DNA of 64,000 bases from Dama dama (lineage: Eukaryota > Chordata > Mammalia > Artiodactyla > Cervidae): NCBI RefSeq assembly GCF_033118175.1, contig NW_026870969.1, positions 186,001-250,000 of the forward strand, read 5' to 3'. Position numbers and translations under genes: made by a program. Shown piece after piece: positions 25,925 to 39,095 of this stretch (within the stretch, counting starts at the first letter, position 1; each line of letters opens with the position of its first letter). Under the pieces are notes generated by a model. That model ran no database searches, had not been told where the DNA came from, and saw only the letters and a program-made list of their open reading frames with translations.

Positions 25925-26475
25925 GGAGCATGAACCGGTGTTGAAAAACAAGAAGAGCCTGAAAAGGTGTGAAAAATATGAAGAGTTTGAAAATGTGTCA
26001 AAAATATGAGGAGCAGGAAACGGTCTAAAAAATAGGAGCATGAAGTGGTGTTGAAAAACATGAAGAGCCTGAAAAGCTGTGAAAAATATGAAGAGCATCA
26101 AAAACTGTCAAAATATGAGGAGCATGAAACGGTGTTCAAGACATGAAACGCCTGAAAAAGTGTGAAATATATGAACAGCTTCAAAAGGTATCAAAAATAG
26201 GAGGAGCATGAAACGGTCCGAAAAATTGGAGGAGCAAGAAGCAGTGTTGGAAAACATGAAGGGGTGGAAAAGGTGTGAAATATATGAAGAGCTTCAAAAG
26301 GTGTCAAAAATATGAGGAGCATGAAACGGTTTGAAAAATAGGAGGAGCATGAAGCGGTGTTGAAAAACATGAAGAGCCTGAAAAGGCTTGAAAAATATGA
26401 AGAGCTTCAAAATGTGTCAAAAATAGAGGGGGCATGAAACTATCTGAAAAATAGGAGGAGCATGAAGCGGTGTTG
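25925..26475 (+). repeat. Duplication pair 6, left copy
   Basis: Matches 26795-27345 at an offset of 870-871 bp. Shared rare words are AACAAGAAGAGCC, AGTTTGAAAATGTG, AATAGGAGCATGAAGTGG (a shortened A subunit), CATCAAAAACTGTC, GACATGAAACGCC and GGGGGCATGAAACTATCTG. Confidence 0.88.
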
Positions 26476-26794
26476 AAAAATATGAAGAACCTGAAGAGGT
26501 TTGAAAAATATGAAGAGCTTCAAAAGGTGTCAAAAATAAGAGGAGCATTAAACGGTCTGAAAATAGGAGGAGCATGAAGTGGTGTTGAAAAACATAAAGA
26601 GCCTCAAAAGGTGTGCAAAATATGAAGAGCTTCAAAAGGTGTCAAAAATATGAGGAGCATGGAACGGTCTGAAAAAAAGGAAGAGCAGGAAGCGGTGCGG
26701 AAAAACATGAAGAGCCTGAAAAGGTGTGAAAAATATGAAGACCTTCAAAAGGTGTTAAAAAGAGGAGGCACATGAAACTGTCTGAAAAATACGA

Positions 26795-27345
26795 GGAGCA
26801 TGAAGCGGTGTTGAAAAACAAGAAGAGCCTGAAAAGGTGTGAAAAATATGAAGAGTTTGAAAATGTGTGAAAAATATGAGGAGCAGGAAACGGTCTGAAA
26901 AATAGGAGCATGAAGTGGTGTTGAAAAACATGAAGAGCCTGAAAAGCTGTGAAAAATATGAAGAGCATCAAAAACTGTCAAAATATGACGAGCATGAAAC
27001 GGTTTTCAAAGACATGAAACGCCTGAAAAGGTGTGAAATATATGAACAGCTTCAAAAGGTATCAAAAATAGGAGGAGCATGAAACGGTTTGAAAAATTGG
27101 AGGAGCAAGAAGCAGTGTTGAAAAACATGAAGAGGTGGAAAAGGTGTGAAATATATGAAGAGCTTCAAAAGGTGTCAAAAATATGAGGAGCATGAAACGG
27201 TTTGAAAAATAGGAGGAGCATGAAGCGGTGTTGAAAAACATGAAGAGCATGAAACGGTTTGAAAAATATGAAGAGCTTCAAAAGGTGTCAAAAATAAAGG
27301 GGGCATGAAACTATCTGAAAAATAGGAGGAGCATGAAGCGGTGTG
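26795..27345 (+). repeat. Duplication pair 6, right copy
   Basis: Partner of 25925-26475. It has a few private changes (GGTTTTCAAAGACATG, AAAGGGGGC). The short A subunit shared by both copies shows that it existed before the duplication. Confidence 0.88.
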
Positions 27346-30300
27346 GAAAAACATGAAGAGCCTGAAAACGTTTGAAAAATATGAAGAGCTTCAAAAGGTG
27401 TGGAAAATATGAAGAGCTTCAAAATGTGTCAAAAGTGAGATGAGCATGAAACGGTCTGAAAAATAGGAGGAGCATGAAGTGGTGTTGAAAAACATGAAGA
27501 GCCTGAAAATGTGTGAAATATATGAAGAGCTTCAAAAGATATCAGAAATGAGAGAAGCATGAAACGGTCTGAAAAATAGATGAGCAAGAAGGGGTGTTGA
27601 AAAACATGAAGCGCCTGAAAACGTTTGAGAAATATGAAGAGCTTCAAAAGGTGTGGAAAATATGAAGAGCTTCAAAAGGTATGAAATATAGGAGCAGCAT
27701 GAAGTGGTGTTCAAAAACATAAAAAGCCTGTAAAGGTGTGAAAAATATGAAGAGCTTCAAAACGTGTCAAATATATGTGGAGCATGAAACGGTGTGAAAA
27801 ATAGGAGGAGCATGAAGCGGTGTTGAAAAATATGAAGTGCCTGAAAAGGTGTGAAAAATATGAAGAGCTTCAAAAGGTGTCAAAAATATGAGGAGCATGA
27901 AACGCTCTGAAATATAGGAGGAGCATGAAGTGGTGTTGAAAAACTTGAAGAGCTGAAAAGGTGGAAAAATATGAAGAACTTCAACAGGTGTCAAAAATAT
28001 GAGGAGCATGAAATGGACTGAAAAATAGGAAGATCATGAAGCGGTGTTGAATAAAATGAAGAGCCTGAAAAGGTGTGAAAAATGTGAAAAGCTTCAAAAG
28101 GTGTGAAATACATGAGGAGCATGAAACGGTCTGAAAAATAGGAGTAGAATGAGACGGTGTTGAAAAATATGAAGAGCCTGAAAAGTTGTGAAAAATATGA
28201 AGAGCTTCAAAAGGTGTCAAAATTATGAGGAGTATAAAACGGTCTAAAAAATAGGAGGAGCATGAAATGGTGTTCAAAACAAGAAGAGCCTGAGAAGATG
28301 TGAAATATATGACGAGCTTCAAAAGGTTTGAAATACATGAGGAGCATTAAACTGTCTGAAAAATAGGAGGAGCATGAAGCTGTGTTCAAAAACATGAAGA
28401 GCCTGAAAAGGTGTGAAAATAATGAAGAGCTTCAAAAGATGTGAAATATAGGAGCAGCTTGAAGCGGTGTTCAGAAACATAAAAAGCCTGAAAAGGTGTG
28501 AAAAATATGAAGAGCTTCAAAACGTGTCAAAAATATGTGGAGCATGAAATAGTCTGAAAAATACGAGGAGCATGAAGCGGTGTTGAAAAACATGAAGAAC
28601 CTGAAAACTTGTAAAAATATGAAGATCTTCAAAAGGTGTGAAAAATATGAACCGTTTCAAAAGTGTGAAAAATGAGATGAGCATGAAGCGGTCTTAAAAA
28701 TAGGAGGAGCATGAAGTGTTGCTGAAAAACATAAAGATCCTGAAAATGTATGAAATATATGAAGAACTACAAAAGGTGTCAAAAATGTGAGGAGCATTAA
28801 AAGGTCTGAAAAATAGGAGGAGCATGAAACGGTGTTGAAAGACATGAAGAGCCTGAAAAGGTGTGAAAAACATGAAGAGCTTCAAAACGTGTCAAAAATA
28901 TGTGGAGCATGAAAGGGTCTGAAAATTAGCAGGAGCATGAAGCGGTGTTGAAAAACATGAAGAACCTGAAAACGTGTGAAAAATATGAAAAGCTTCAAAT
29001 GGTGTGAAAAATATGAACAGCTTCAAAAGGTGTGAAAAATATGAAGAGCTTCAAAAGGTGTCATAAATATGAGGAGCAAGAAATGGTCTGAAAAATAAGA
29101 GAAGCATGAAATGGTGTTCAAAATATGAAGAGCCTGAAAAGGTGTGAAAAATATGAAGAGCTTCAAAAGGTGTGAAATACATGAGGAGCATGAAACTCTC
29201 TAAAAAATAAGAGGAGCATGAAGCGGTGTTCAAAAACATGAAGAGCCTGAAAAGTTGTGAAAAATATGAAGAGCTTCAAAATGTGTGAAAAAAAAAAAGA
29301 AGAGCTTCAAAAGGTGTCAATAATATGAGGAGCATGAATCGGTCTGAAAAATAGGAGGAGCATGAAACGGTGTTGAAAACATGAAGAGATGAAAAGGTGT
29401 GAAAAATATGAAGAGGTTCTAAAGGTGTCAAAAATATGAGGAGCATAAAACAGTCTTTAAAATAGGATGAGAATGAGACGGTTTTGAAAAAGATGAAGAG
29501 CATGAAAAGGTGTGAAAAACATGAAGAGCTTCAAAAGGTGTAAAAAATATGAGAGGCATGAAACGACTGAAAAATAGGAGGAGCATGATGCGGTGGTCAA
29601 AAACATGAAGAGCCTGAAAAGGTGTGAAAAATATAAAAAGCTTCAAAAGGTGTCAAAATATTAGGAGCGTGAAACAGTATGAAACACAGGATGAGCATGA
29701 AACTTTTTTGAAAAAGATGAAGAGCATGAAAAGGTGTGAAAAATATGAAGAGCTTCAAAAGATGTTAAAAATATGAGGAGCATGAAACTTTCTGAAAAAT
29801 TGGAGGAGCATGAAGCGGTGTTGAAAAACATGAAAAGCCTGAAAAGGTGGAAAAATATGAAGAGCTTCAAAAGGTGTCAACAATATGAGGAGCATGAAAC
29901 GGTCTGAAAATTAGGAAGAGCATGAAACTGTGTTGATAAACATGAAGAGCCTGAAAAGGTGTGAAAAATATGAAGAGCTTCAAAAGGTGTCAAATATATG
30001 AGGAGCAAGAAACAGTGTGAAAAATAGGATGAGCATGAAACGGTTTTAAAAAGACGAAGAGCCTAAAAGGTGTGACATATATGAAGAGCTTCAAAAGGTG
30101 TGAAATACATGAGGAGGTGGAAACGGTCTGAAAATAGTAGGAGCATGAAGCGGCGTTGAAAAACCTGAATAGCCTGAAAACGTGTGAAAAATATGAAGAG
30201 CTTCAAAAGGTGTGAAATATATGAAGAGCTACAAAAGGTTTCAAAAATATGAGGAGCATGAACCGGTCTGAAATATAGGAGGAGCATGAAGTGATGTTGA

Positions 30301-33300
30301 AAAACATGAAGAGCCTGAAAAGGTGTGAAAAATATGAAGAGCTTCAAAAGGTGTCAAAAATATGAGGAGAATGAACCGGTCTGAAAAATAGGAGGAGCAT
30401 GAAGTGGTGTTGAAAAACATGAAGTGCCTGAAAAGTTGTGAAATATATGAAGAGCTTCAAAAGGTGTGAAAAATATGAGGAGCTTCAAAAGGTGTCAAAA
30501 ATATGAGGAGCATGAAACGATCTGAAAAATAGGAGGAGCATGAAGTGGTGTTCAAAAACATGAAGAGCTTGAAAAGGTGTGAAAAACATGAAGAGCCTCA
30601 AAACGTGTCAAAAATATGAGGAGCATGAAACGGTCTGAAAAATAGGAGGAGCATGAAGCGGTGTTGAAAAACATGAAGAGCCTGAAAACGTGTGAAAAAT
30701 ATGAAGAGCTTCAAAAGGTGTGAAATATATGAAGAGCTTCCAAAGGTGTCAAAAATGAGATGAGCATGAAACGGTCTGAAAAATAGGAGGAGCATGAAGT
30801 GGTCGTGGAAATCATGAAGTGCCTGAAAAGGTGTGAAATATATGAAGAGTTTCCAAAGTTGTGAAAAATGAGGAGGTTCAAAAGGTGTCAAAAATATGAG
30901 GAGCATGAAACGGTCTGAAAAATAGGAGGAGCATGAAACGGTGTTCAAAAACATGAAGAGCCTGAAAAGGTGTGAAAAATATGAAGAGCTTGAAAAGGTG
31001 TGAAATACATGAGGAGACTGAAGCGGTCTGAAAAATAGGAGGAGCATGAAACGGTGTTGAAATACATGAAGAGCCTGAAAAGGTGTGAAAAATAGGAGGA
31101 GCTTCACAAGGTGTCAAATATATAAGGAGCATGAAACGGTCTGAAAAATAGGAGGAGCATGAAGCAGTCGTCAAAAACATGAAGAACCTGAAAAGTTTTG
31201 TAAAATATGAAGAGCCTCAAAGGTGTGAAAAATATGAGGAACATGAAACGGTCTGAAAAATAGGAGCAGCATGAAACAGTGTTGAAAAACATGAAGAGCC
31301 TGAAAAGGTGTGAAAAACATGAAGAGCCTCAAAACGTGTCAAAAATATGAGGAGCATGAAACGGTCTGAAAAATAGGATGAGCATGAAGCGGTGTTGAAA
31401 ACTTTAAGAGCCTGAAAAGGTGGGAAATATATGAAGAGTTTCCAAAGTTGTGAAAAAATGAGAAGGTTCAAAAGGTGTCAAAAATATGAGGAGCATGAAA
31501 CGGTGTGAAAAATAGGAGAAGCATGAAGTGATGTTGAGAAACCTGAAGAGACTGAAAAGGTGTGAAAAATATGAAGAGCTACAAAAGATGTGAAATATAT
31601 GAGGAGCATGAAATGATCTGAAAAATAGGAGGAGCATGAAACGGTGTTGTAAAACATGAAGAGACTGAAAGGTGTGAAAATTATGAAGACGTTCAAAATG
31701 TGTCAAAAAAAAAGGAGGAGCATGAAATGGTGTTCAAAAACATGAAGAGCCTGAAAAGGTGTGAAAAATATTAAGATCTTCAAAAGGTGTCAAAAATATG
31801 AGGAGCATGAAACGGTGTGAAAAATAGGAGGAACATGAAGCACGGTTGAAAAACATGAAGAGCCTGAAAAGGTGTGAAAAATATGAACAGCTTCAAAAGC
31901 TGTCAAAAATATGAGGAGCATGAAACAGTCTGAAAAATAGGAGGAGCATGAAGCGGTGTTGAAAAACATGAAAAGCCTGAAAAGGTGTGAAAAATATGAA
32001 GAGCATTAAAAGGTGTGAAAAATATGAGGAACATGAAACGGACTGAAAAAAAGGAGGAGTATGAAGAGGTGTTGAAAACATGAAAAGCCTGAAAATGTGT
32101 GAAAAATATGAAGAGCTTCCAAAGGTGTGAAAAATATGAATAGCTTCCAAATGTGTCAATAATGAGAGCAGCATGAAACGGTGTGAAAAATAGGAGGAGC
32201 ATGAAGCGGTGTGCAAAAAGATGAAGAGCCTGAAAATCTGTGAAATATATGAAGAGCTTCAAAAGGTGTCAAAAATATGAGGAGAAAGAAACGGTCTGAA
32301 AAATAGGAGGAGCATGAAACGTTGTTCAAAACATGAAGAGCCTGAAATGGTGTGAAAAATATAAAGAGATTCAAAACATGTCAAACATTGAGGAGCATAA
32401 AACCATCTGAAAAATAGGAAGAGCATGATGCAGTGTTGAAAAACATGAAGAGGCTGAAAACGTGTGAAAAATATGAAGTGCTCCAAAGATGTCAAAAATA
32501 TGAGGAGCATGAAGCGGTCCGAAAAATAGGATGAGCATGAAGCGGTGTTGACAACATTCAGAGCCTGAAAAGGTGTGAAATATATGAAGAGCTTGAAACG
32601 GTGTCAAAAATATGAGGAGCATGAAACGGTGTGAAAAATAGAAGAGGCATGAAGTGATGTTGAGAAACATGAAGAGCCTGAAAAGGTGTGAAAAAAATGA
32701 AGAGCTACAAAAGGTGTCAAATACATGTGGAGCATGAAACGATCTGAAAAATAGGAGAAGCATGAAGTGGTGTTGAAAAATATGAAGAGCCTGAAAAGGT
32801 GTGAAAATTATGAAGAGCTTCAAAATGTGTCAAAAAAAGGAGGATAATGAAACAGTGTTCAAATACATTAAGAGCCTGAATAGGTGTGAAAAATATGAAG
32901 AGCTTCAAAATGTGTCAAAATAAAAGGAGGACCATGAAGCGGTGTTTAAAAACAAGTAGTGCCTGAAAAGGTGTGAAATATATGAAGAGCTTCAAAAGGT
33001 GTCAAAAATATGAGGAGCATGAAATGATCTGAAAAATAGGAGGAGCATGAAGTAGTGTTGAAAAACATGAAGAGCCTGAAAAAGTGTGAAAAATATGAAG
33101 AGCTTTAAAAGGTCTCAAATATATGAGGAGCATGTAACTTTCTGAAAAATAGGAGGAGCATGAAACGGTGTTCAAAACATGAAGAGCCTGAAAAGGTGTG
33201 AAAAATATGAAGAGCTTCAAAACTTGTCAAACATTGAGGAGCATGAAACTATCTGAAAAATAGGAAGAGCATGATGCCGTGTTGAAAAACCTGAAGAGCC

Positions 33301-33489
33301 TGAAAAGGTGTGAAATATATGATGAGCTTCAAAAGGTGTCAAAAATATGAGGAGCATGAAACGGTCTGAAAAATAGGAGGACCATGAAGCGGTGTTGAAA
33401 AACATGAAGAGCCTTAAAAGTTGTGAAAAATATGAAGAGCTTCAAAAGGTGTGAAAAATATGAAGAGCTTCAAAAGGTGTCAATAATGA
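27346..33489 (+). repeat. Heterogeneous monomers
   Basis: The most varied part of the window, with many private substitutions and single-base indels, an 11-A run at 29288-29298 and a 9-A run at 31705-31713. One internal duplication is recognisable: 30580-30920 with 31311-31510, which share GCCTCAAAACGTGTC and GAGTTTCCAAAGTTGTG. Their offset falls from 731 to 589 bp, so the right copy lost about 142 bp. No gene was seen. Confidence 0.8.
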
Positions 33490-33714
33490 GAGGAGCATGA
33501 AACGGTCTGAAAAAACGGAGGAGCATGAAGCGGTGTTGAAAACATGAAGAGTCTTAAAAGATGTGAAAAATATGAAGAGCTTCAAAATGTGTCAAAAATA
33601 GGAGGAGGATGAAACGGTCTGAAAAAACGGAGGAGCATGAAGCTGTGTTGAAAAACATGAAGAGTCTTAAAAGATGTGAAAAATATGAAGAGCTTCAAAA
33701 TGTGTCAAAAATAG
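33490..33714 (+). repeat. Direct tandem doublet, 112 + 113 bp
   Basis: Two adjacent monomers (33490-33601 and 33602-33714) share AAAAAACGGAGG, GAGTCTTAAAAGATG and TCAAAAATAGGAGGAGG. The one-base difference is an A missing in the first copy (TTGAAAACATG versus TTGAAAAACATG). Confidence 0.88.
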
Positions 33715-33996
33715 GAGGAGGATGAAACGGTCTGAAAAATCGGAGGAGCATGAAACGGTGTTCAAACAAATCAAGAGCCTGAAAAGGTGTGAAAAATATG
33801 AAGAGCATCAAAAGATGTGAAAAATATGAAGAGCTTCAAAAGGTGTAAAAAATATGAGGAGCATGACACGGTCTGAAAAATAGGAAGAGCATGAAACGGT
33901 GTTCAAACAAATCAAGAGCCTGAAAAGGTGTGAAAAATATGAAGAGCCTGGAAAGGTTTTAGAAATATGAAGAGCTTCAAAAGGTGTCAAAAATGA
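33715..33996 (+). repeat. Direct tandem doublet, 141 bp
   Basis: Units 33715-33855 and 33856-33996 share CAAACAAATCAAGAGCC at a spacing of 141 bp, a five-subunit monomer duplicated in place. It lies immediately left of the higher-order family that begins near 33970. Confidence 0.82.
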
Positions 33997-35190
33997 GATG
34001 AGCATGAAACGGTCTGAAAAATAGAAGGTGCATGAAGCGGTGTTGAAAAACATGAAGAACCTGAAAAGGTTTGAGAAATATGAAGAGCTTCAAAAGGTGT
34101 CAAAAATATGAGGAGCATGAAACGGTCTGAAAAATCGGAGGTGCATGAAGCGGTGTTGAAAAACATGAAGAGCCTGAAAAGGTGTGAGAAATATGAAGAG
34201 CTTCAAAAGGTGTCAAAAATATGAGTAGCATGAAACGGTCTGCAAAAAAGGAGGAGCATGAAGTGGTGTTGAAAAACATGAAGAGCTTGAAAAGGTGTGA
34301 AAAATATGAAAGCTTCAAAAGGTGTCGAAAATATGAGGAGCATGAAACGGTCTCAAAAATAGGAGGAGCATGAAACGGTGTTCAAAAACATGAAGAGCCT
34401 GAAAAGGTGTGAAAAATATGAAGAGCTTCAAAATGTGTCAAAAATATGACGAGCATGAAACCCTCTTAAAAATAGGAGGAGGATGAAGCTTTGTTCAAAA
34501 ACAAGAAGAACCTGAAAATTTGTGCAAAATATGAAGAGCTTCACAAGGAGTGAAATACATGAGGAGCATGAAAAGGTGTTCAAAAACATGCAGAGACTTA
34601 AAAGGTGTGAAAAGTATGAAGAGCTTCAAAAAGTGCCAAAAATTCGATTAGCATGAAAGGGTCTGAAAAACAGGAGGAGCCTGAAGAGTTGTTGAAAAAC
34701 ATGAAGAGCCTGAAACAGTGTGAAAAATATGAAGAGCTTCAAAAATATGAAAATTATGAAGAGCTTCAAAAGGTGTGAAAAATATGAAGAGCTTCAAAAT
34801 ATGTCAAAAATGAGATGAGCATGAAACGGTCTGAAAAATAGGAGGAGCATGAAGTGGTGTTGAAAATCATGAAGAGCCTGAAAATGTGTGAAATATATGT
34901 AGAGCTTCAAAAGGTGTCAAAAATATGAGGAGTATGTAACGGTCTGAAAAATACGAGTAGCATGAAGTGTTGTTGAAAACCATGAAGAGCCTGAAAAGGT
35001 GTGAAATATATGAAGAGCTTCAAAAGGTGTAAAAATATGAGGAGCATGAAACGGTCTGAAAAATAGGAGGATCATGAAGCGGTGTTGAAAAACCGGAAGA
35101 GCCTGAAAAGGTGTGAAAAATATGAATAGCTTCTAAAGGTGTCAAAAATGAGATGTGCATGAAACGGACTGAAAAATTGGAGGAGCATGA
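33970..35190 (+). repeat. Higher-order family 2, 1.2-kb block, copy I
   Basis: Repeated at 37327-38547 with a constant offset of 3357 bp. It opens with an A-B pair carrying AATCGGAGGTGCATG, includes the shortened D word GAAAGCTTC, then GACGAGCATGAAACCCTCTT, AACAAGAAGAACCTG, GTGCCAAAAATTCG and AAACCGGAAGAGCC. The order of these markers is kept in both copies. Confidence 0.9.
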
Positions 35191-35488
35191 AGTGGTGTTC
35201 AAAAACATGAAGAGCCTGAAAAGGTGTGAAAAATATGAAAAGCTTAAAAAGGTGTCAAAAATATGAGGAGCATGAAACGGTCTGAAAAATAGGAGGAGCA
35301 TGAAGTTGTGTTGAAAAACATGAAGACCCTGAAAAGGTGTGAAAAATATGAAGAGCTTCAAAAGGTGTGACAAACATGAGGAGCATGATATGGTTTGAAA
35401 AATAGGATTAGCATGAAGCGGTGTTCAAAATCATGAAGAGCCTGAAAATATGTGAAAAATATGAAAAGCTTCAAAAGGTGTCAAAAAT

Positions 35489-35926
35489 GAGATGAGCATG
35501 AAACGGTCTGAAAAATAGGAGGTGCATTAAGCGGTGTTGAAAAACCTGAAGAGCCTGAAAAGTTTTGAGAAATATGAAGAGCTTCAAAAGGTGTCAAAAT
35601 TATGAGGAGCATGAAACGGTCTGAAAAATCGGAGGTGCATGAAGCGGTGTTGAAAAACATGAAGAGCCTGAAAAGGTGTGAGAAATATGAAGAGCTTCAA
35701 AAGGTGTCAAAAATATGAGTAGCATGAAACGGTCTGCAAAAAAGGAGGAGCATGAAGTGGTGTTGAAAAACATGAAGAGCTTGAAAAGGTGTGAAAAATA
35801 TGAAAGCTTCAAAAGGTGTCGAAAATATGAGGAGCATGAAACGGTCTCAAAAATAGGAGGAGCATGAAACGGTGTTCAAAAACATGAAGAGCCTGAAAAG
35901 GTGTGAAAAATATGAAGAGCTTCACA
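35489..35926 (+). repeat. Higher-order family 2, opening segment, copy II
   Basis: About 440 bp matching the first part of copies I, III and IV (offset 1494 bp from copy I). After GAGCTTCAC at 35923 it jumps straight to the AAGTGCCAAAAATTCG marker and then to the GGAGGATCATG-AACCGGAAGAGCC segment. Intervening monomers present in copy I are missing. Confidence 0.88.
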
Positions 35927-35944
35927 AAGTGCCAAAAATTCGAT

Positions 35945-36825
35945 TAGCATGAAACGGTCTGAAAAATAGGAGGATCATGAAGCGGTGTTGAAAAACCGGA
36001 AGAGCCTGAAAAGGTGTGAAAAATATGAATAGCTTCAAAAGGTGTCAAAAATGAGATGTGCATGAATCGGACTGAAAAATTGGAGGAGCATGAAGTGGTG
36101 TTGAAAAATATTAAGAGAATGAAAAGGTGTGCAAAATATGAAGAGCTTCAAAATGTGTCAAATATATGAGGAGCATGAAAAGGTCTGAAAAATAGGAGGA
36201 GCATGAAACGGTGTTCAAAAACATGAAGAGCTTTAAAAGGTGTAAAAAATATGAAGAGTTTCAAAAGGTGTGAAATACATGAGGAGCATGAAACGTTCTG
36301 AAACATAGGAGGACCATGAAGCGGTGTTGAAAAACATGAAGAGCCTGAAAAGGTGTGAAAAATATGAAGAGTTTCAAAAGGTGTCAGAAATATGAGGAGC
36401 ATGAAACGGTCTGAAAAATAGGAGGAGCATGAAGCGGTGTTCAAAAACATGAAGAGGCTGAAAAGGTGTGAAATATATGAAGAGCTTCAAAAGGTGTGAA
36501 AAATATGAGGAGCATGAAACGGTCTAAAAAATAGGAGGAGCCTGAACCGGGGTTCAAAAACATGAAGAGCCTGAAAAGGTGTGAAAAATATGAAGAGCTT
36601 CAAAAGGTGTGAAATACATGAGGAGCATGAAACGGTCTGAAAAATAGGAGGAGCATGAAGTGATGTTCAAAAACATGAAGAGCCTGAAAATGAGTGAGAA
36701 ATATGAAAAGCTTCAAAAGGTGTCAAAAATATGAGGAGCATGAAAAGGTCTGAAAAATAGGAGGAGCATGAAGCGGTGTTGAAAAACATGAAGAGCCTGA
36801 AAATGTGTTAAAAATATGAAGAGCT
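35945..36825 (+). repeat. Family 2, second segment, copy 1
   Basis: Shared with 40511-41390 (offset 4565-4566 bp) and in part with 42201-42820. Marker order is AACCGGAAGAGCC, GAATAGCTTC, GATGTGCATG, AATATTAAGAGAATG, GAAACGTTCTGAAACATAGG, CCTGAACCGGGGTTC and AATGAGTGAGAAATATG. The CCGGGG word is the most G+C-rich variant in the array. Confidence 0.9.
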
Positions 36826-37326
36826 TCAAAAATATGAAAATTATGAAGAGCTTCAAAAGGTGTGAAAAATATGAAGAGCTTCAAAAGATGTCAAAAATGA
36901 GATGAGCATGAAACGGTCTGAAAAATAGGAGGAGCATGAAGGGGTGTTGAAAATCATGAAGAGCCTGAAAAGGTGTGAAAAATATGAAGAGCTTCAAAAG
37001 GTGTGAAATACATGAGGAGCATGAAACTCACTGAAAAATAGAAGGAGCATGAAGTGGTGTTCAAAAACATGAAGAGCCTGAAAAGGTGTGAAAAATATGA
37101 AGAGCTTCAAAAGGTGTGAAAAACATGAGGAGCCCGAAACTCTCTGAAAAATAGAAGGAGCATGAAGTGGTGTTCAAAAACATGAAGAGCCTGAAAAGGT
37201 GTGAAAAATATGAAGAGCTTCAAAAGGTGTGAAAAACATGAGGAGCATGATATGGTTTTAAAAAGTAGGATTAGCATGAAGCGGTGTTCAAAAACATGAA
37301 GAGCCTGAAAATATGTGAAAAATATG

Positions 37327-38547
37327 AAAAGCTTCAAAAGGTGTCAAAAATGAGATGAGCATGAAACGGTCTGAAAAATAGGAGGTGCATTAAGCGGTGT
37401 TGAAAAACATGAAGAGCCTGAAAAGGTTTGAGAAATATGAAGAGCTTCAAAAGGTGTCAAAAATATGAGGAGCATGAAACGGTCTGAAAAATCGGAGGTG
37501 CATGAAGCGGTGTTGAAAAACATGAAGAGCCTGAAAAGGTGTGAGAAATATGAAGAGCTTCAAAGGGTGTTAAAAATATGAGTAGCATGAAACGGTCTGC
37601 AAAAAAGGAGGAGCATGAAGTGGTGTTGAAAAACATGAAGAGCTTGAAAAGGTGTGAAAAATATGAAAGCTTCAAAAGGTGTCGAAAATATGACGAGCAT
37701 GAAACGGTCTCAAAAATAGGAGGAGCATGAAACGGTGTTCAAAAACATGAAGAGCCTGAAAAGGTGTGAAAAATATGAAGAGCTTCAAAATGTGTCAAAA
37801 ATATGACGAGCATGAAACCCTCTTAAAAATAGGAGGAGGATGAAGCTGTGTTCAAAAACAAGAAGAACCTGAAAATTTGTGCAAAATATGAAGAGCTTCA
37901 AAAGGAGTGAAATACATGAGGAGCATGAAAAGGTGTTCAAAAACATGCAGAGACTTAAAAGGTGTGAAAAGTATGAAGAGCTTCAAAAAGTGCCAAAAAT
38001 TCGGTTAGCATGAAAGGGTCTGAAAAATAGGAGGAGCCTGAAGAGTTGTTGAAAAACATGAAGAGCCTGAAAAAGTGTGAAAAATATGAAGAGCTTCAAA
38101 AATATGAAAATTATGAAGAGCTTCAAAAGGTGTGAAAAATATGAAGAGCTTCAAAATATGTCAAAAATGAGATGAGCATGAAACGGTCTGAAAAATAGGA
38201 GGAGCATGAAGTGGTGTTGAAAATCATGAAGAGCCTGAAAATGTGTGAAATATATGCAGAGCTTCAAAAGGTGTTAAAAATATGAGGAACATGTAACGGT
38301 CAGAAAAATATGAGGAGCATGAAGTTGTGTTGAAAACCATGAAGAGCCTGAAAAGGTGTGAAATATATGAAGAGCTTCAAAAGGTGTAAAAATATGAGGA
38401 GCATGAAATGGTCTGAAAAATAGGAGGATCATGAAGCGGTGTTGAAAAACCAGAAGAGCCTGAAAAGGTGTGAAAAATATGAATAGCTTCAAAAGGTGTC
38501 AAAAATGAGATGTGCATGAATCGGACTGAAAAATTGGAGGAGCATGA
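37327..38547 (+). repeat. Higher-order family 2, 1.2-kb block, copy III
   Basis: Partner of 33970-35190 at 3357 bp, with only a few substitutions over 1.2 kb (for example TTCGGTTAGC for TTCGATTAGC). At its right end it continues as TTGAACAACATG, where copy I has TTCAAAAACATG. Confidence 0.9.
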
Positions 38548-39095
38548 AGCGGTGTTGAACAACATGAAGAGCCTGAAAACGTGTGAAAAATATGAAGAGC
38601 TTCAAAAGGTTTGAAAAATATGAAGAGCTTCAAAAGCTGTCAAAAAGGAGATCTGCATGAAACGGTCTGAAAAATAGGAGGAGCATGAAGTGGTGTTGAA
38701 AAAAATGAAGAGCCTGAAAAGGTGTGAAAAATATGAAGAGCTTCAAATGGTGTCAAAAATATGAGGAGCATGAAACGGTTTGAAAAATAGGACGAGCATG
38801 AAGCGGTGTTCAAAAACATGAAGAGCCTGAAAAGGTGTGAAAATTATGAAGAGCTTCAAAATATGTCAAAAATATGACGAGCATGAAACCCTCTTAAAAA
38901 TAGGAGGAGGATGAAGCGGTTTTCAAAAACATGAAGAGCCTGAAAAGGTGTGCAAAATATGAAGAGCTTCAAAAGGTGTGAAATATATGAGGAGCATGAT
39001 GGTGTTCAAAAACATGCAGAGACTGAAAAGGTGTGAAAAATATGAAGAGCTTCAAAAGATGTCAAAAATGAAATGAGCATGAAACGGTCTGAAAA
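38548..39095 (+). repeat. Family 2, third segment, copy 1
   Basis: Matches 41440-41997 at an offset of about 2901 bp. Shared markers are AAAGGAGATCTGCATG, TAGGACGAGC, GAAAATTATG, AATATGTC and ACCCTCTTAAAAATAGG. This copy has lost a few bases in GGAGCATGATGGTGTTC compared with GGAGCATGAAACGGTG in the other. Confidence 0.86.
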
